A stretch of DNA of 64,000 nucleotides from Rhodopirellula baltica. Lineage in GTDB: Bacteria > Planctomycetota > Planctomycetia > Pirellulales > Pirellulaceae. Below, in pieces: positions 9,521 to 18,921 of this stretch. The stretch covers positions 1 through 64,000 of the forward strand of contig PPHI01000024.1 in assembly GCA_002901265.1 (NCBI GenBank). Reading direction: 5' to 3'. A program made the position numbers and the translations under genes. Within the stretch, counting starts at the first letter, position 1. The number at the start of each line of letters is the position of its first letter. Under the pieces are notes generated by a model. The model was not told the DNA's origin. It did not search any database and saw nothing but the letters and a program-made list of their open reading frames with translations.

Positions 9521-12500
9521 ATGCGAATTCACCAGCCATTGTTGGTCCTGCTGCTCGGAATCGGCGGGGTCGCTGTCGGACAAGACGCCGCGAAATCGTC
9601 GTCCACCGAGGCCGAGTTTTCACCTGAAAAGGAAGCCGAGCTGATTTCGTCGGCGCGGCAGATCACCTTCGAAGGACGCCGTGCGGGTGAAGGCTATTTC
9701 AGCAAGGACGGCAGTAAAATGGTGTTCCAAAGCGAGCGTGATCCGGCCAACCCGTTTTACCAAATCTATTTGATGGATCTGGAAACCGGTGACATCGAAA
9801 AAGTCTCGCCGGGGCAAGGCAGAACCACTTGTGCCTGGATCCATCCCGACGGTCAACGTGTGTTGTTTTCCAGCACGCACCATGACCCTACGTCGGTTGA
9901 ACAACAACAGGACTTGATTCAGCGTCGCCTGACTGGCGATGTTCCCCGGTATGAATGGAATTACGATCCCGAGTACGAACTGTATGAACGAGAGCCGGAC
10001 GGTTCGTATAAACGCTTGACCGATGCGCGTGGATACGATGCGGAAGCGAGCTACAGTCCGGACGGGACCAAAATCGTCTTCGCATCAAACCGATCGGCGT
10101 ATCAAAAAGAACTATCCGAACGCGAAGCGGAGTTGCTGAAGAAAGATCAGCAATACTTCATCGATCTTTACATCATGAATGCCGACGGCTCGGACGTTCG
10201 GCAGCTCACCGATGTTCCAGGCTATGACGGTGGCCCTTTCTTTTCACCAGACGGAAAACGATTGTGCTGGCGACGGTTTACCGAAGACGGCCTAAAGGCT
10301 GAGATCTATACGATGGATGTCGATGGCAATGACGTCCGTCGATTGACTGAAATCGATGCGATGAGTTGGGCGCCGTTTTTTCATCCCAGCGGCGACTATT
10401 TGATTTTCACAACGAACCGTCACGGATTCGCTAATTTCGAACTGTATTGTGTTCGGGCTGATGGGAAAGGCGAACCGGTTCGCGTCACGTTCACCGACGG
10501 GTTTGACGGATTGCCAGTGTTCTTGCCTGATGGTGAGCACCTTGCTTGGACGAGCAATCGGACAGCTGAAAAACGCTCGCAAATTTTTATGGGCGAGTGG
10601 AATGATACCGAAATTCGGCAGCGACTCGGATTGGATACAAGCGATCGACCGCGTGATGCGTCAGACGCCGCGAAGTTGGCGGCGGAACAATCACGCCCCG
10701 AATTTACGCCGCAAGATGTTGCCCGACATGTCGACTATTTAACACGTCCGGAACTGCAAGGTCGCTTGACGGGAACAGAAGGCGAACGCCGTGCGACGGC
10801 TTATGTCGCGGCTTATTTGGAAAGTCTGGGATTTGTTCCCGCTGGCGAAAACGGAACCTTTTTTGACGAGTTTGAATTCCCGGCCGGATGCGAAATCGTC
10901 GAGGGAAGCACTCTGACGATCGGTGACCGGCAAGCAAAACTCGATCGCGATTGGCGACCGCTGGCGTTTTCAGCCGACATGGATTTGGATCCGACAGAAG
11001 TCGTGTTTGCCGGCTATGGAATGCGGGTCCCCGGATCGGAGGACGTGCAGGAATACGACAGCTATGTGCATTTGAATGTCGCAGGACGCTGGGTGATGGT
11101 GTTTCGTGACATGCCCCAAGACATTTCTCCTGAGCGTCGCCAGCAGATGGCTCGCTACAGTTCGCCACGACGCAAGGCATCCTTTGCACGTGACTTGGGG
11201 GCCAAAGGGATCATCTTCGTCGCCGGGCCGACGAGCAAGGTGAAGAACCAGTTGATCCATTTCGATTCGGCAGCGTCTGCGTCCGGGGTCAGTATTCCCG
11301 CCATTTCGATTACGAATGAGATGGCAGCCGCGTTGTTTTCCGAAGCCGATGGAAACCTAGCCGAACAACAGAAATCGCTTGATGGCGGTGAGATGGCCTT
11401 GGGGTACCTGCTCGAAGGTTCGAAGGTGGGCACCTCGGTCCAAATCAATCGCAAAACGGGTGTGGGCCGAAACGTCGTTGCACGTTTGGCGGCTGATGAT
11501 TCGGCCAGCGAACCAACCTATCCTTTTGTCGCCATCGGGGCCCACGTGGATCACCTCGGACTTGGGGCGGGAAGCAACTCACTTGCCCGAGAAGACGAGC
11601 TCGACCAGGTTCATCAAGGTGCCGACGACAACGCTTCGGGCGTCGCGGCGATGTTGGAGATCGCACAATACTTGTCGTCCGAAAAGCATGCCGGACGATT
11701 GAAGATGAAACGCGATTTGTTATTGGCCGCGTGGAGTGGTGAAGAGCTTGGGTTGTACGGATCGCAATCGTTTGTCGATTCGTTCGACAAACTGTTCGAG
11801 GACGCCCCCTTGGCGGACGTTGATCCGGAACAGCAGCAGATCGCACAGGCACACGGAATGACGAATGATGCGCGGCCTTTGACGGGTGCGGTCGCCGTGT
11901 ATCTGAATTTGGATATGGTTGGCCGTTTGCGTGAAAAGTTGATTGTGCAAGGAATCGGCTCGTCACCGACGTTCGAATCCTTGGTCAACCGCCGCAACGT
12001 TCCCGTCGGGCTGCCCCTGTCGCTTGACAAGACAAGCACCCGATTACCAACGGATGCGTCGGCATTCGTTTCACGAGATGTGCCAATTTTGTCGGCCTTC
12101 ACGGGAGCTCACGAGGACTACCACACGCCGCGTGATACCAAGGAAAAACTCAATTACGACGGCGCCGCCGATACGGCAAAGCTGTTCGCTCTATTGTCTC
12201 GCGGCTTTTTGACGGATGACTCGGTGCCCGAGTTTAAACTGGACGAAGGCCCACGTGACGAAGAAGAGGTGCCCCGCGCCAGACTGACCGCATCACTGGG
12301 CACGGTGCCCGACTACGGATCGGGGAAAATCAAAGGGCAAAAGCTGAGCGGTGTACGGCCCGGTACTCCCGCCGACGAAGCGGGTTTGCAGGGCGGAGAC
12401 GTCGTCGTTGAACTAGCCGGACGTACGATCGAAGACATCTACGATTACACGTATGCGATCGAAGCACTCAAGATCGGCGAGGAAACGACGATCAAGGTGA

Positions 12501-12553
12501 AACGTGGTGATGAGACGTTATCGATTAAGATCACGCCAGCCGCTCGTGAGTAA
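9521..12553 (+). CDS. Secreted M28 peptidase with TolB-like propeller and PDZ
   Basis: About 1010 residues. Signal peptide MRIHQPLLVLLLGIGGVAVG. Residues ~40-380 carry repeated TolB/WD40-like blades (YSPDGTKIVFAS, FSPDGKRL, LPDGEHLAW). A PA-like insert follows, then the M28 di-zinc peptidase domain with the full ligand set: AHVDH (~H675), GADDNASG (~D702), SGEELGLYG (~E741), LNLDMVG (~D798) and HEDYHTPRD (~H868). A C-terminal PDZ domain (~915-1008; GVRPGTPADEAGLQGGD) completes it. The GTG at 9518 is an alternative start. It should be an exported aminopeptidase-type enzyme acting on peptides outside the cytoplasm; the propeller and PDZ probably select or position substrates. Confidence 0.9.
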   Translation: MRIHQPLLVLLLGIGGVAVGQDAAKSSSTEAEFSPEKEAELISSARQITFEGRRAGEGYFSKDGSKMVFQSERDPANPFYQIYLMDLETGDIEKVSPGQGRTTCAWIHPDGQRVLFSSTHHDPTSVEQQQDLIQRRLTGDVPRYEWNYDPEYELYEREPDGSYKRLTDARGYDAEASYSPDGTKIVFASNRSAYQKELSEREAELLKKDQQYFIDLYIMNADGSDVRQLTDVPGYDGGPFFSPDGKRLCWRRFTEDGLKAEIYTMDVDGNDVRRLTEIDAMSWAPFFHPSGDYLIFTTNRHGFANFELYCVRADGKGEPVRVTFTDGFDGLPVFLPDGEHLAWTSNRTAEKRSQIFMGEWNDTEIRQRLGLDTSDRPRDASDAAKLAAEQSRPEFTPQDVARHVDYLTRPELQGRLTGTEGERRATAYVAAYLESLGFVPAGENGTFFDEFEFPAGCEIVEGSTLTIGDRQAKLDRDWRPLAFSADMDLDPTEVVFAGYGMRVPGSEDVQEYDSYVHLNVAGRWVMVFRDMPQDISPERRQQMARYSSPRRKASFARDLGAKGIIFVAGPTSKVKNQLIHFDSAASASGVSIPAISITNEMAAALFSEADGNLAEQQKSLDGGEMALGYLLEGSKVGTSVQINRKTGVGRNVVARLAADDSASEPTYPFVAIGAHVDHLGLGAGSNSLAREDELDQVHQGADDNASGVAAMLEIAQYLSSEKHAGRLKMKRDLLLAAWSGEELGLYGSQSFVDSFDKLFEDAPLADVDPEQQQIAQAHGMTNDARPLTGAVAVYLNLDMVGRLREKLIVQGIGSSPTFESLVNRRNVPVGLPLSLDKTSTRLPTDASAFVSRDVPILSAFTGAHEDYHTPRDTKEKLNYDGAADTAKLFALLSRGFLTDDSVPEFKLDEGPRDEEEVPRARLTASLGTVPDYGSGKIKGQKLSGVRPGTPADEAGLQGGDVVVELAGRTIEDIYDYTYAIEALKIGEETTIKVKRGDETLSIKITPAARE

Positions 12554-12585
12554 ATCGAAGTGGAAAGCGGGATCATGGCGGACGG

Positions 12586-13653
12586 TTAGAGCCGAGCGAC
12601 TGGATAGGACCCGAGGACTTCGAGTCGGCGTGTCATGGTCCCTAAATTGGCGATCGCTTGTTGTGCGTCTTGGTTAGCCCGATGGCCAGCGAATTCGACG
12701 AAGAACAAGTATTCGTTTCGGGAGTCGGGTGACGGGAACGATTCGATCCAGGTTAAGTTCAACCGTGCTTCGCTGAAGACGGTCATCGCTTCGGCCAGCG
12801 CGCCCGGTTGGTGTTCGACTTGGAAAAGCAGCGATGTTTTGTCATCGCCGGTCGGTTCCGTTTCGTCGCGACCAAGTACGGCAAATCGAGTCACGTTGTC
12901 TTGGCGGTCTTCGATGTTGGCGTTGATCACGGTCAGCCCATAGGCTTGTCCGGCGGCCAAACTGGCGACGGCGCCGATGTGTGGTGACGTCGACGCGGAC
13001 TCTGCAGCAGCAGTCGTGCTGCTTACTTCGATCAGCCGAGCGGCCGGGAAATTCGAAGCCAACCAATCGCGACATTGCGACAACGCTTGCGGTTTGCTGT
13101 GGATTTCGGTGATGTCGTCACGACTGCCGCTTGCCAAGAGGTTGTGGTGAATCGGAAGCAAGACTTCCCCACAGATCTGCATGTGCCGTCGCACGAACAT
13201 GCCGAGCGTGTCGACGATTCGGCCGTCGGTACTGTTTTCGATAGGGACCAGACCACTGACTGCGTCGCCACGATGGACCGCATCGAAAACGGCGGGGATA
13301 CTCGCGACCGGCGCGAAGGTGGCTGCTTCGCCAAAGTGTTTGATCGCAGCGAGATGGCTGTAACTGTATTTGGGGCCAAGAAAGGCGACGGCGGCATTGC
13401 GGACTTGGCCGCGGCTGTGACTGGCAATCTGTCGCAGTGTCGTTTCCAGCGATGACAAGGTCACGTCATCGATCGAATCCCCCGCCTCGCTGATCAAGTC
13501 TCGGATCGTTTGGGCGAGAATGATGTTTTCTTGGCCGACGGTAGGGAGTTGCCCACGTTCGGCGAGTGCTTTGACGAGCTCGTCACGCTGCCGAATGATT
13601 GACAACAGCCGTAGGTCGAGTTGCCGCAGGTCGTTCGAATCGGAAGATGACAT
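12586..13653 (-). CDS. pheA: Prephenate dehydratase (P-protein type)
   Basis: A 355-residue cytoplasmic enzyme converting prephenate to phenylpyruvate in phenylalanine synthesis. Residues ~5-80 form a helical region resembling an AroQ chorismate mutase domain, but diverged. The dehydratase domain (~86-275) shows AFLGPKYSYSHLAA, VPIENSTDGRIVDTL and the catalytic NVTRF motif. A C-terminal ACT domain (~278-352) includes QPGALAEAM. The usual ESRP Phe-binding motif reads ESFP here. It is convergent with the peptidase gene, 32 bp apart. Confidence 0.9.
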   Translation of the reverse strand: MSSSDSNDLRQLDLRLLSIIRQRDELVKALAERGQLPTVGQENIILAQTIRDLISEAGDSIDDVTLSSLETTLRQIASHSRGQVRNAAVAFLGPKYSYSHLAAIKHFGEAATFAPVASIPAVFDAVHRGDAVSGLVPIENSTDGRIVDTLGMFVRRHMQICGEVLLPIHHNLLASGSRDDITEIHSKPQALSQCRDWLASNFPAARLIEVSSTTAAAESASTSPHIGAVASLAAGQAYGLTVINANIEDRQDNVTRFAVLGRDETEPTGDDKTSLLFQVEHQPGALAEAMTVFSEARLNLTWIESFPSPDSRNEYLFFVEFAGHRANQDAQQAIANLGTMTRRLEVLGSYPVARL

Positions 13654-13813
13654 GGCGTTTGGAGGCGGAATTTCAACGTGGTAAAAAACGATGGCCGGAG
13701 TTGCCAGGGAATCTTACCTTCCACCATGCGGCCTGACGAGCGCTCCTATGAAACCCGTTGGTCAGCACTTGGCAGCGTTTTCGTCCGATTGGTCAGGGTC
13801 TTCGTCCGATCGG

Positions 13814-14512
13814 TCAGGCGACGGAGTCGAACCGACGCTGCCAGCCTTTGTTTTCGCCCTGCTCGACCTTCGTCCAACTGTAAACTCGAAGGGGGGGCAG
13901 GTTTCTAGAGACGGTTTGCTTTCGCGGATTTCCAAACAAGGGGTGGGCGTGTTTGGTGACATCATCGCGCAATTGGTAGGCCAAAAAGACACCGGTGTTG
14001 TCAAGGATATCGTAGACCTGCCGCGTAATTTGTTTCGCAACCTTTGGATCGATTGCGCTGAACGGGATGCCTGAGACAACGACATCGCATTTGCGAATTC
14101 CGTGCTGGCGAGCGATCGATTTCAATTGCAACGCATCCCCAATTTGATACGCGAATCTCGAATCTGTAATCTCGCTTAATGCTTCCCCGAAGACTTCGGT
14201 TTTTTCGATCGAGAGCAGTCGAGAACAATGCGGCATCTGATCAAGCAATGCGGACGACGTTCCACCAGCACCTGGTCCGAGCTCGATCACTGTTCTTGCT
14301 TCACGGATGCACTGGCGATTCGCGATGCAATTCATCAACTGTGCCGAGCTTGGCAAGACCGTCGCAACTTGCCGAGGATTCTGCATCCAAGCCCTGAAGA
14401 CGCACCAAGTGCGTTGTACGAATGACGGTTGAGTCTTGGTGATGGGGCGTCCGCCCAGTTGGCTGGCTGACTGGCTGCTGGGCGGGGTGATCGCTTCGAC
14501 GCTCGATGTCAT
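13814..14512 (-). CDS. Class I SAM methyltransferase, PmtA/KsgA-like
   Basis: A 232-residue soluble methyltransferase. The SAM-binding motif I is clear (VIELGPGAGGTSSALL, ~77-92), with an acidic residue at the end of strand 2 (SIEKTEVF) and a DVVVSGIPFSAI motif IV. The pattern (NPRQVATVLPSS upstream of motif I, then SGIPFS) matches the phospholipid N-methyltransferase/rRNA dimethylase-like COG3963 group rather than true KsgA. The N-terminal ~35 residues are low-complexity, so a later start is possible. The substrate is unproven; phosphatidylethanolamine N-methylation is one family role. Confidence 0.75.
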   Translation of the reverse strand: MTSSVEAITPPSSQSASQLGGRPITKTQPSFVQRTWCVFRAWMQNPRQVATVLPSSAQLMNCIANRQCIREARTVIELGPGAGGTSSALLDQMPHCSRLLSIEKTEVFGEALSEITDSRFAYQIGDALQLKSIARQHGIRKCDVVVSGIPFSAIDPKVAKQITRQVYDILDNTGVFLAYQLRDDVTKHAHPLFGNPRKQTVSRNLPPLRVYSWTKVEQGENKGWQRRFDSVA

Positions 14513-14892
14513 GATTCGTCAGGCTAATCTCGATGTGTCTCTCTTGGCTGTCGCAAACCACACGTTGGTTGCGATTCCTGTGACCCTTAGCAACCGGTGT
14601 GCCCATCCTACTTTCGTGTGTCAAATGCGATGAAAAACCTGCCAGATCGTCCGGCATGAAGATTGCTCTCTTTCATCGAGCAACCGTTCGTCGAATGTTT
14701 GGATGAGATGCCATAGTCCGAATGAGGGTTCGAGTCAGTCCAATGTCCTGGCGGAAAGCTGGACGAAAAACGTTCTTGTTGGTTGGGCTTGAACAATCCA
14801 TCTGACGGCCGTGAATGATTGCTGTCCGCTGGATTGGACTTTGTTCGACGCGGTGCCCCCTGATGCCCCTACGAGATGCCTGAGGCGGAGAG
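14513..14892. other. Intergenic region, methyltransferase to ECF sigma
   Basis: About 380 bp between divergent genes, presumably holding both promoters. I see no protein-like frame, tRNA or long hairpin in it; GGTTCGAGTC near 14718 resembles a tRNA T-loop but has no acceptor stem around it. Confidence 0.5.
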
Positions 14893-15498
14893 ATGAAAGA
14901 CGTCGAAAACCTTGCCTGTGATGATCCGAATTTAGTTCGAAGTGCTTGTGATGGTGATTCCGAAGCCTTCACAAGGTTGATTCAGTGCAACCGAGACAAA
15001 TTGTTCGCGTCCCTTTGCCGCTTTCTGAATTCGCCTAACGATGCCGAAGAAGCTTTACAGGAAGCATTCGTACGGGCGTTTACGCGTATCGAATCGTTTA
15101 AACGGAAAAGCAAATTCTCGACGTGGTTGTACCGAATCGCATTCAACACCGCGATCACGAACCGTCAAAGTCGGCGGCGATCGGTTTCGATTTATGGCGA
15201 CGAGCAGCAGTATGCGTTTGATCTTGAGGATCCGCACTTCGACGATGCCGAGGAATCGATGATTCGCGAAGAGCAGAAGCAGCTCGTCCATACCGCGCTC
15301 GAGCGACTGAGTGACGACCACCGCGCGATTCTGATTTTGCGCGAGATGGATGATCTCGCTTACGAAGACATTGCCGACGTACTCGACATACCGATCAACA
15401 CCGTGCGCAGCCGACTGTCGCGGGCTCGCGAACGGATGAAAGAAGTCGTCGTTGAGTTGCAACAGATGGTTGCCAGCTCGTCGGCCGAACTCGCGTGA
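14893..15498 (+). CDS. ECF-type RNA polymerase sigma factor
   Basis: A 201-residue sigma-70 family protein of the extracytoplasmic-function type. Region 2 is seen at ~25-95 (DAEEALQEAFVRAF, FSTWLYRIAFNTAI) and region 4 at ~135-190 (LSDDHRAILILREMDDLAYE, then the helix-turn-helix IADVLDIPINTVRSRLSRAR). It binds core polymerase and directs it to specific promoters. The start ATG at 14893 is preceded by a GGAG ribosome-binding site (GCGGAGAG). No anti-sigma or zinc-finger partner lies beside it; the downstream neighbour is convergent. Confidence 0.92.
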   Translation: MKDVENLACDDPNLVRSACDGDSEAFTRLIQCNRDKLFASLCRFLNSPNDAEEALQEAFVRAFTRIESFKRKSKFSTWLYRIAFNTAITNRQSRRRSVSIYGDEQQYAFDLEDPHFDDAEESMIREEQKQLVHTALERLSDDHRAILILREMDDLAYEDIADVLDIPINTVRSRLSRARERMKEVVVELQQMVASSSAELA

Positions 15499-15524
15499 TC
15501 GACGCCCACGTCGGCTAGTGTTTA

Positions 15525-17501
15525 TCAGTCATAAGTCACGTGAACACGCTGGCAAGACGGATCCTCATCGGTGGCAACGCCGACTGAATCGACCGGGTGT
15601 GTCAGGAGGTAATTCCATACCGGTTCGTACTTGAACGTTCCGTCGTTGCTCTTTGGAGAACTGCCGCCAGGTGTGACGGAAGAGTGTGCTCGATTGGCAT
15701 CGCCTCCGACATCCAACGATGAAATCAGTCGTCGCGTGTTGTCGTACGGTCGATCACGGTGGTCCACGTTGATGATCGGGCCGAACTGATTCAGACCAAG
15801 CATTTCCCATGATCGGCAGTAGTGGTCGCCGGTCCAACCTCCATCGAGCACGTGCGAGAATCCGAAGTAGCGACGTGGCGCGGTGGCCGACCGGAGTTGT
15901 TGCCAGTCTTGATCTTGATCGCGAGGCCCACAAAGCATGACGACGCGACCGACTTGCTGGTGTTTCGCAAATCTTGCTGCTGTGGTGCTGCCGTGTGACG
16001 CTCCGGCGAGAATCACTTTATCCCAACGCAGTCGTGAGCCGTTGTCGGCGAGGAATTGATCCCAGTTTCCCTGCGGATTTTCCTTCGCAAGCCAAATCAC
16101 AAATTGTCTGGCACGCTCGGCCATCCCGTCGGGCACTTCTAAGTCAAGCTCGTCGCTGAAATCCAACCCACTTGCCGCTTCCAATCGGACACGTCCTCGG
16201 GCAAACGCATCGGACGGTTTGGGGCGACACAACTTGCCGAACCAACCGCGTGCGTAGCTCACACCGATCGCATGGATGCCCAACGTATTGGCTGTTTGGA
16301 ACAGTCCTTCGTTGTGCCCCATCAGCCAGATCATCAGCTTGCCTCGAGACGCGGCACGAGTGTCAACCGATGCATGCTGCATATCTGCCGGGCGTTCGTC
16401 GGTTCCGAAGGTGAATCCGATTTCAGGATATTCTTTCGCACGTGGATCAATCTGACTCGCACGCGCTTTCAATTGGTAACGCTGCGGGGTCGGATCAGCA
16501 AAAGGCTCGATTGAATCCGTCGCGATTCCACGCAAAATGTCTCCGCCTCGATTTGCCGCCGCGTGTGCAGTCTGTTGCAAGAATGACGCGTACTCTGGCG
16601 TGATTCCCTTTGGCACGAATGCATTGCCGATCACGCTACGATCAAAAAGGCATTCAAACCAAACGCAGGCACCCAGATATTCGCCAGCGACATTGGCATG
16701 ATGTCCGTCCATGCGGATGCTTTGCTTGCCGTTCCGATTCTGCCAGCGGTATCCGACATGCAACGAGTGTGTTTGGTCTGGCAGTGCGGGTGCGACGAAG
16801 GTGTCGAGTGATTGCTCGTCTGGGCGATATCCGAATTGCTGGTCGTTATCCGCGGCCCAAAATGCGTCGCCGACGGGAAAGCGTTTGGCGTTCAGTTTTT
16901 GGACGATTGCGGCATAGGCGTCACGCAGTCCCAGATACATTTCATGCTGAGTTTTCGGTTCGTTCGGGCCGGTGTTGAAAGATGTGAACCGCGGGTCGTC
17001 TTTGCGATAGGCCCATGTTTGATGGACAACCAGTTGAGCTTGCGGAGCAAAGCGGTGAATGATGTCGGCGAGTTGGTCCGCATAAGGACGGTAGGTTTGC
17101 AGATCGTGGCTCTTGATACTTAGCTGTTGAATGGTGACCACGTCCCAAGGTTCACTTTGCAAGGCTTCTTGCAAACTCTCGCCATTGGAATAGCGAGAGG
17201 ACTTGTCGGTCGGATCTTTTTCAAAGGCCAATGCTTTTGTCGCATGCAATTGCAATGGCGAGCCACCAATGTCCAGTTTCTTTATCGTCAGCGGGCAGTT
17301 CGCCGCAGCTGCGATGTCATCCAAGTATTCCGTCGCGTTGCGGGTGAAGCTATTGCCGATTGCCAGAACACGAACGTGGGGAACTGTCTTTTCATTTGAC
17401 GGTCCTTCGTCAGCTGAAAGTGGAACGGGAGATTGAATGAGGGCGGAAAAGAAGATAAGGGTTGCGAGTACGACAACCCGTGGGGTGTTTAAATCAAGCA
17501 T
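15525..17501 (-). CDS. Secreted DUF4886 / alpha-beta hydrolase-like fusion
   Basis: A roughly 658-residue exported protein. The ATG at 17501 gives a signal peptide (VVVLATLIFFSALIQSPVPL); the upstream ATG at 17591 would add 30 non-signal-like residues. The first half (~45-300) is a DUF4886/SGNH-type domain: VRVLAIGNSFTRNATEYL, DIGGSP, TIQQLS and a late MDGHHANVAGEYL carrying the probable catalytic His. The second half (~350-655) has a hydrolase-like nucleophile elbow (ILAGASHGST) and HVLDGGW. It lies 26 bp from the convergent sigma gene. An esterase acting on a surface or dissolved polysaccharide is plausible but unproven. Confidence 0.72.
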   Translation of the reverse strand: MLDLNTPRVVVLATLIFFSALIQSPVPLSADEGPSNEKTVPHVRVLAIGNSFTRNATEYLDDIAAAANCPLTIKKLDIGGSPLQLHATKALAFEKDPTDKSSRYSNGESLQEALQSEPWDVVTIQQLSIKSHDLQTYRPYADQLADIIHRFAPQAQLVVHQTWAYRKDDPRFTSFNTGPNEPKTQHEMYLGLRDAYAAIVQKLNAKRFPVGDAFWAADNDQQFGYRPDEQSLDTFVAPALPDQTHSLHVGYRWQNRNGKQSIRMDGHHANVAGEYLGACVWFECLFDRSVIGNAFVPKGITPEYASFLQQTAHAAANRGGDILRGIATDSIEPFADPTPQRYQLKARASQIDPRAKEYPEIGFTFGTDERPADMQHASVDTRAASRGKLMIWLMGHNEGLFQTANTLGIHAIGVSYARGWFGKLCRPKPSDAFARGRVRLEAASGLDFSDELDLEVPDGMAERARQFVIWLAKENPQGNWDQFLADNGSRLRWDKVILAGASHGSTTAARFAKHQQVGRVVMLCGPRDQDQDWQQLRSATAPRRYFGFSHVLDGGWTGDHYCRSWEMLGLNQFGPIINVDHRDRPYDNTRRLISSLDVGGDANRAHSSVTPGGSSPKSNDGTFKYEPVWNYLLTHPVDSVGVATDEDPSCQRVHVTYD

Positions 17502-17683
17502 CAGTCGCAGGGGATGGCAGGTGGGAGCAGTCGCGGACGCGAATCGCGGCACAGTGTGGAGCAACATTCTAGACGAACCACGGCCACGCATCGCACGAGG
17601 GAACGCTCGGCTGGTTAGAATCGATGCATTGGCAGTTCAAATCGCCAGTTCCCGCCACAAACGCCTACCTCTTTTGAAGCTCA

Positions 17684-18868
17684 ATGATTCGACACGTAAA
17701 ATCGATCTGTCTGGTTTGCTGTTTCCTAGCTACCACGCCAATTTGTTCAAATGCCGATACGCCCGAAGAGGCGTTCCCGACCAGCGTCGTCTTTCGTTCC
17801 GGCGAGCAGGGGTACAAAGTTTTTCGCATCCCTTCGATTATCAAAGCCGCGAACGGCGATGTGCTCGCATTTTGTGAAGCCCGACAGGGAGGCGATGCGA
17901 GCGAGATCGATCTTGTGCTCAAGCGGTCCGTCGACAACGGTGCGACGTGGAGTGAGCTGACCGTAATCCAAGAAAGCGAATCGTTTCGCGAGCTCTTTGG
18001 CGACGACGTTCCGGCGATCACGATTGGAAATCCCTCACCAGTTGTTGATCAGTTGGACGAAGACCACCCTGGCCGGATTTGGCTGCCCTTCACGCTTGAA
18101 AATGATCGCGTTTTTGTCGCCTACAGCGACGACCATGGGAAACATTGGTCGCCGCGACGGGATATCACTTCCGACATCAAGCTGGAGCATTGGGGATGGT
18201 ATGCGACCGGACCCGTGCATTCGATTCAACTGCTGCACGGATCACATCGCGGCCGACTGGTGATTCCAGCGGATCATCGCTTGGGCGCCGCCGGAAAAGA
18301 CCAAGGTGCACTCGGGGCTCACTTGATCTATAGCGACGATCATGGCCAGTCCTGGCAGATTGGGGCCATCGACGAAGATTACGAAGACGGGATGGATTCG
18401 AACGAGACGACCGTCATTGAACTGGCCGACGGATCGCTTTATGTCAATACTCGAGACCAGAACGGGCGAGCTCCTGGGACAAGAGGAGAAGCTTGGAGTC
18501 GAGATGGCGGCGAAACGTTCGATAGCCAAAGCGAACGCTATCGGTACTTTCGCCCCGTAGAAGGCGTTATCGATCCGCCAGTCGTTCAGTGCAGCTTGCT
18601 TCGTGCAGACAAGGACTTAATCCTGTTCTCCGGGCCAGATAGCGATGGCGTTTCTGGAAAAGGACGCAGTGACCTTCGGCTGCGCTACTCGACCGACGAA
18701 GCACAAAGCTGGCATGACGGTCCGACCATCTTCACCGGACCCGCGGCATACAGTGACATGGTGTCGCTTGGCGATGGCAGCTTGGGGGTGTTGTATGAGG
18801 CCGGGTTGAAAAGCCCCTATGAGTCGATTCGGTTCTCAACCGTACCCGTTAGCCAGATCGTGGAGTAA
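17684..18868 (+). CDS. Secreted exo-sialidase (BNR repeat, GH33-like)
   Basis: A 394-residue exported protein with a signal peptide (SICLVCCFLATTPICSNA). The sialidase FRIP motif is present (KVFRIPSI) together with four or five Asp-box repeats (SVDNGATW, SDDHGKHW, SDDHGQSW, SRDGGETF, and the weaker STDEAQSW). This arrangement is a six-bladed propeller, and the family removes terminal sialic acids; planctomycete homologues may act on other acidic sugars. The upstream gene is divergent; the downstream gene is convergent, 53 bp away. Confidence 0.85.
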   Translation: MIRHVKSICLVCCFLATTPICSNADTPEEAFPTSVVFRSGEQGYKVFRIPSIIKAANGDVLAFCEARQGGDASEIDLVLKRSVDNGATWSELTVIQESESFRELFGDDVPAITIGNPSPVVDQLDEDHPGRIWLPFTLENDRVFVAYSDDHGKHWSPRRDITSDIKLEHWGWYATGPVHSIQLLHGSHRGRLVIPADHRLGAAGKDQGALGAHLIYSDDHGQSWQIGAIDEDYEDGMDSNETTVIELADGSLYVNTRDQNGRAPGTRGEAWSRDGGETFDSQSERYRYFRPVEGVIDPPVVQCSLLRADKDLILFSGPDSDGVSGKGRSDLRLRYSTDEAQSWHDGPTIFTGPAAYSDMVSLGDGSLGVLYEAGLKSPYESIRFSTVPVSQIVE

Positions 18869-18921
18869 GCCGCCGGGCGGCATCCCAAAACTTACGATCG
18901 CGATTGCGGATAGAGGTGACG

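Noticed and set aside
14640-14760. Possible tRNA around GGTTCGAGTC
   Set aside because: No acceptor stem or anticodon arm pairs around it.
18869-18882. GCCGC/GCGGC hairpin after the sialidase
   Set aside because: Only a 5-bp stem and no T-run; too weak to call a terminator.
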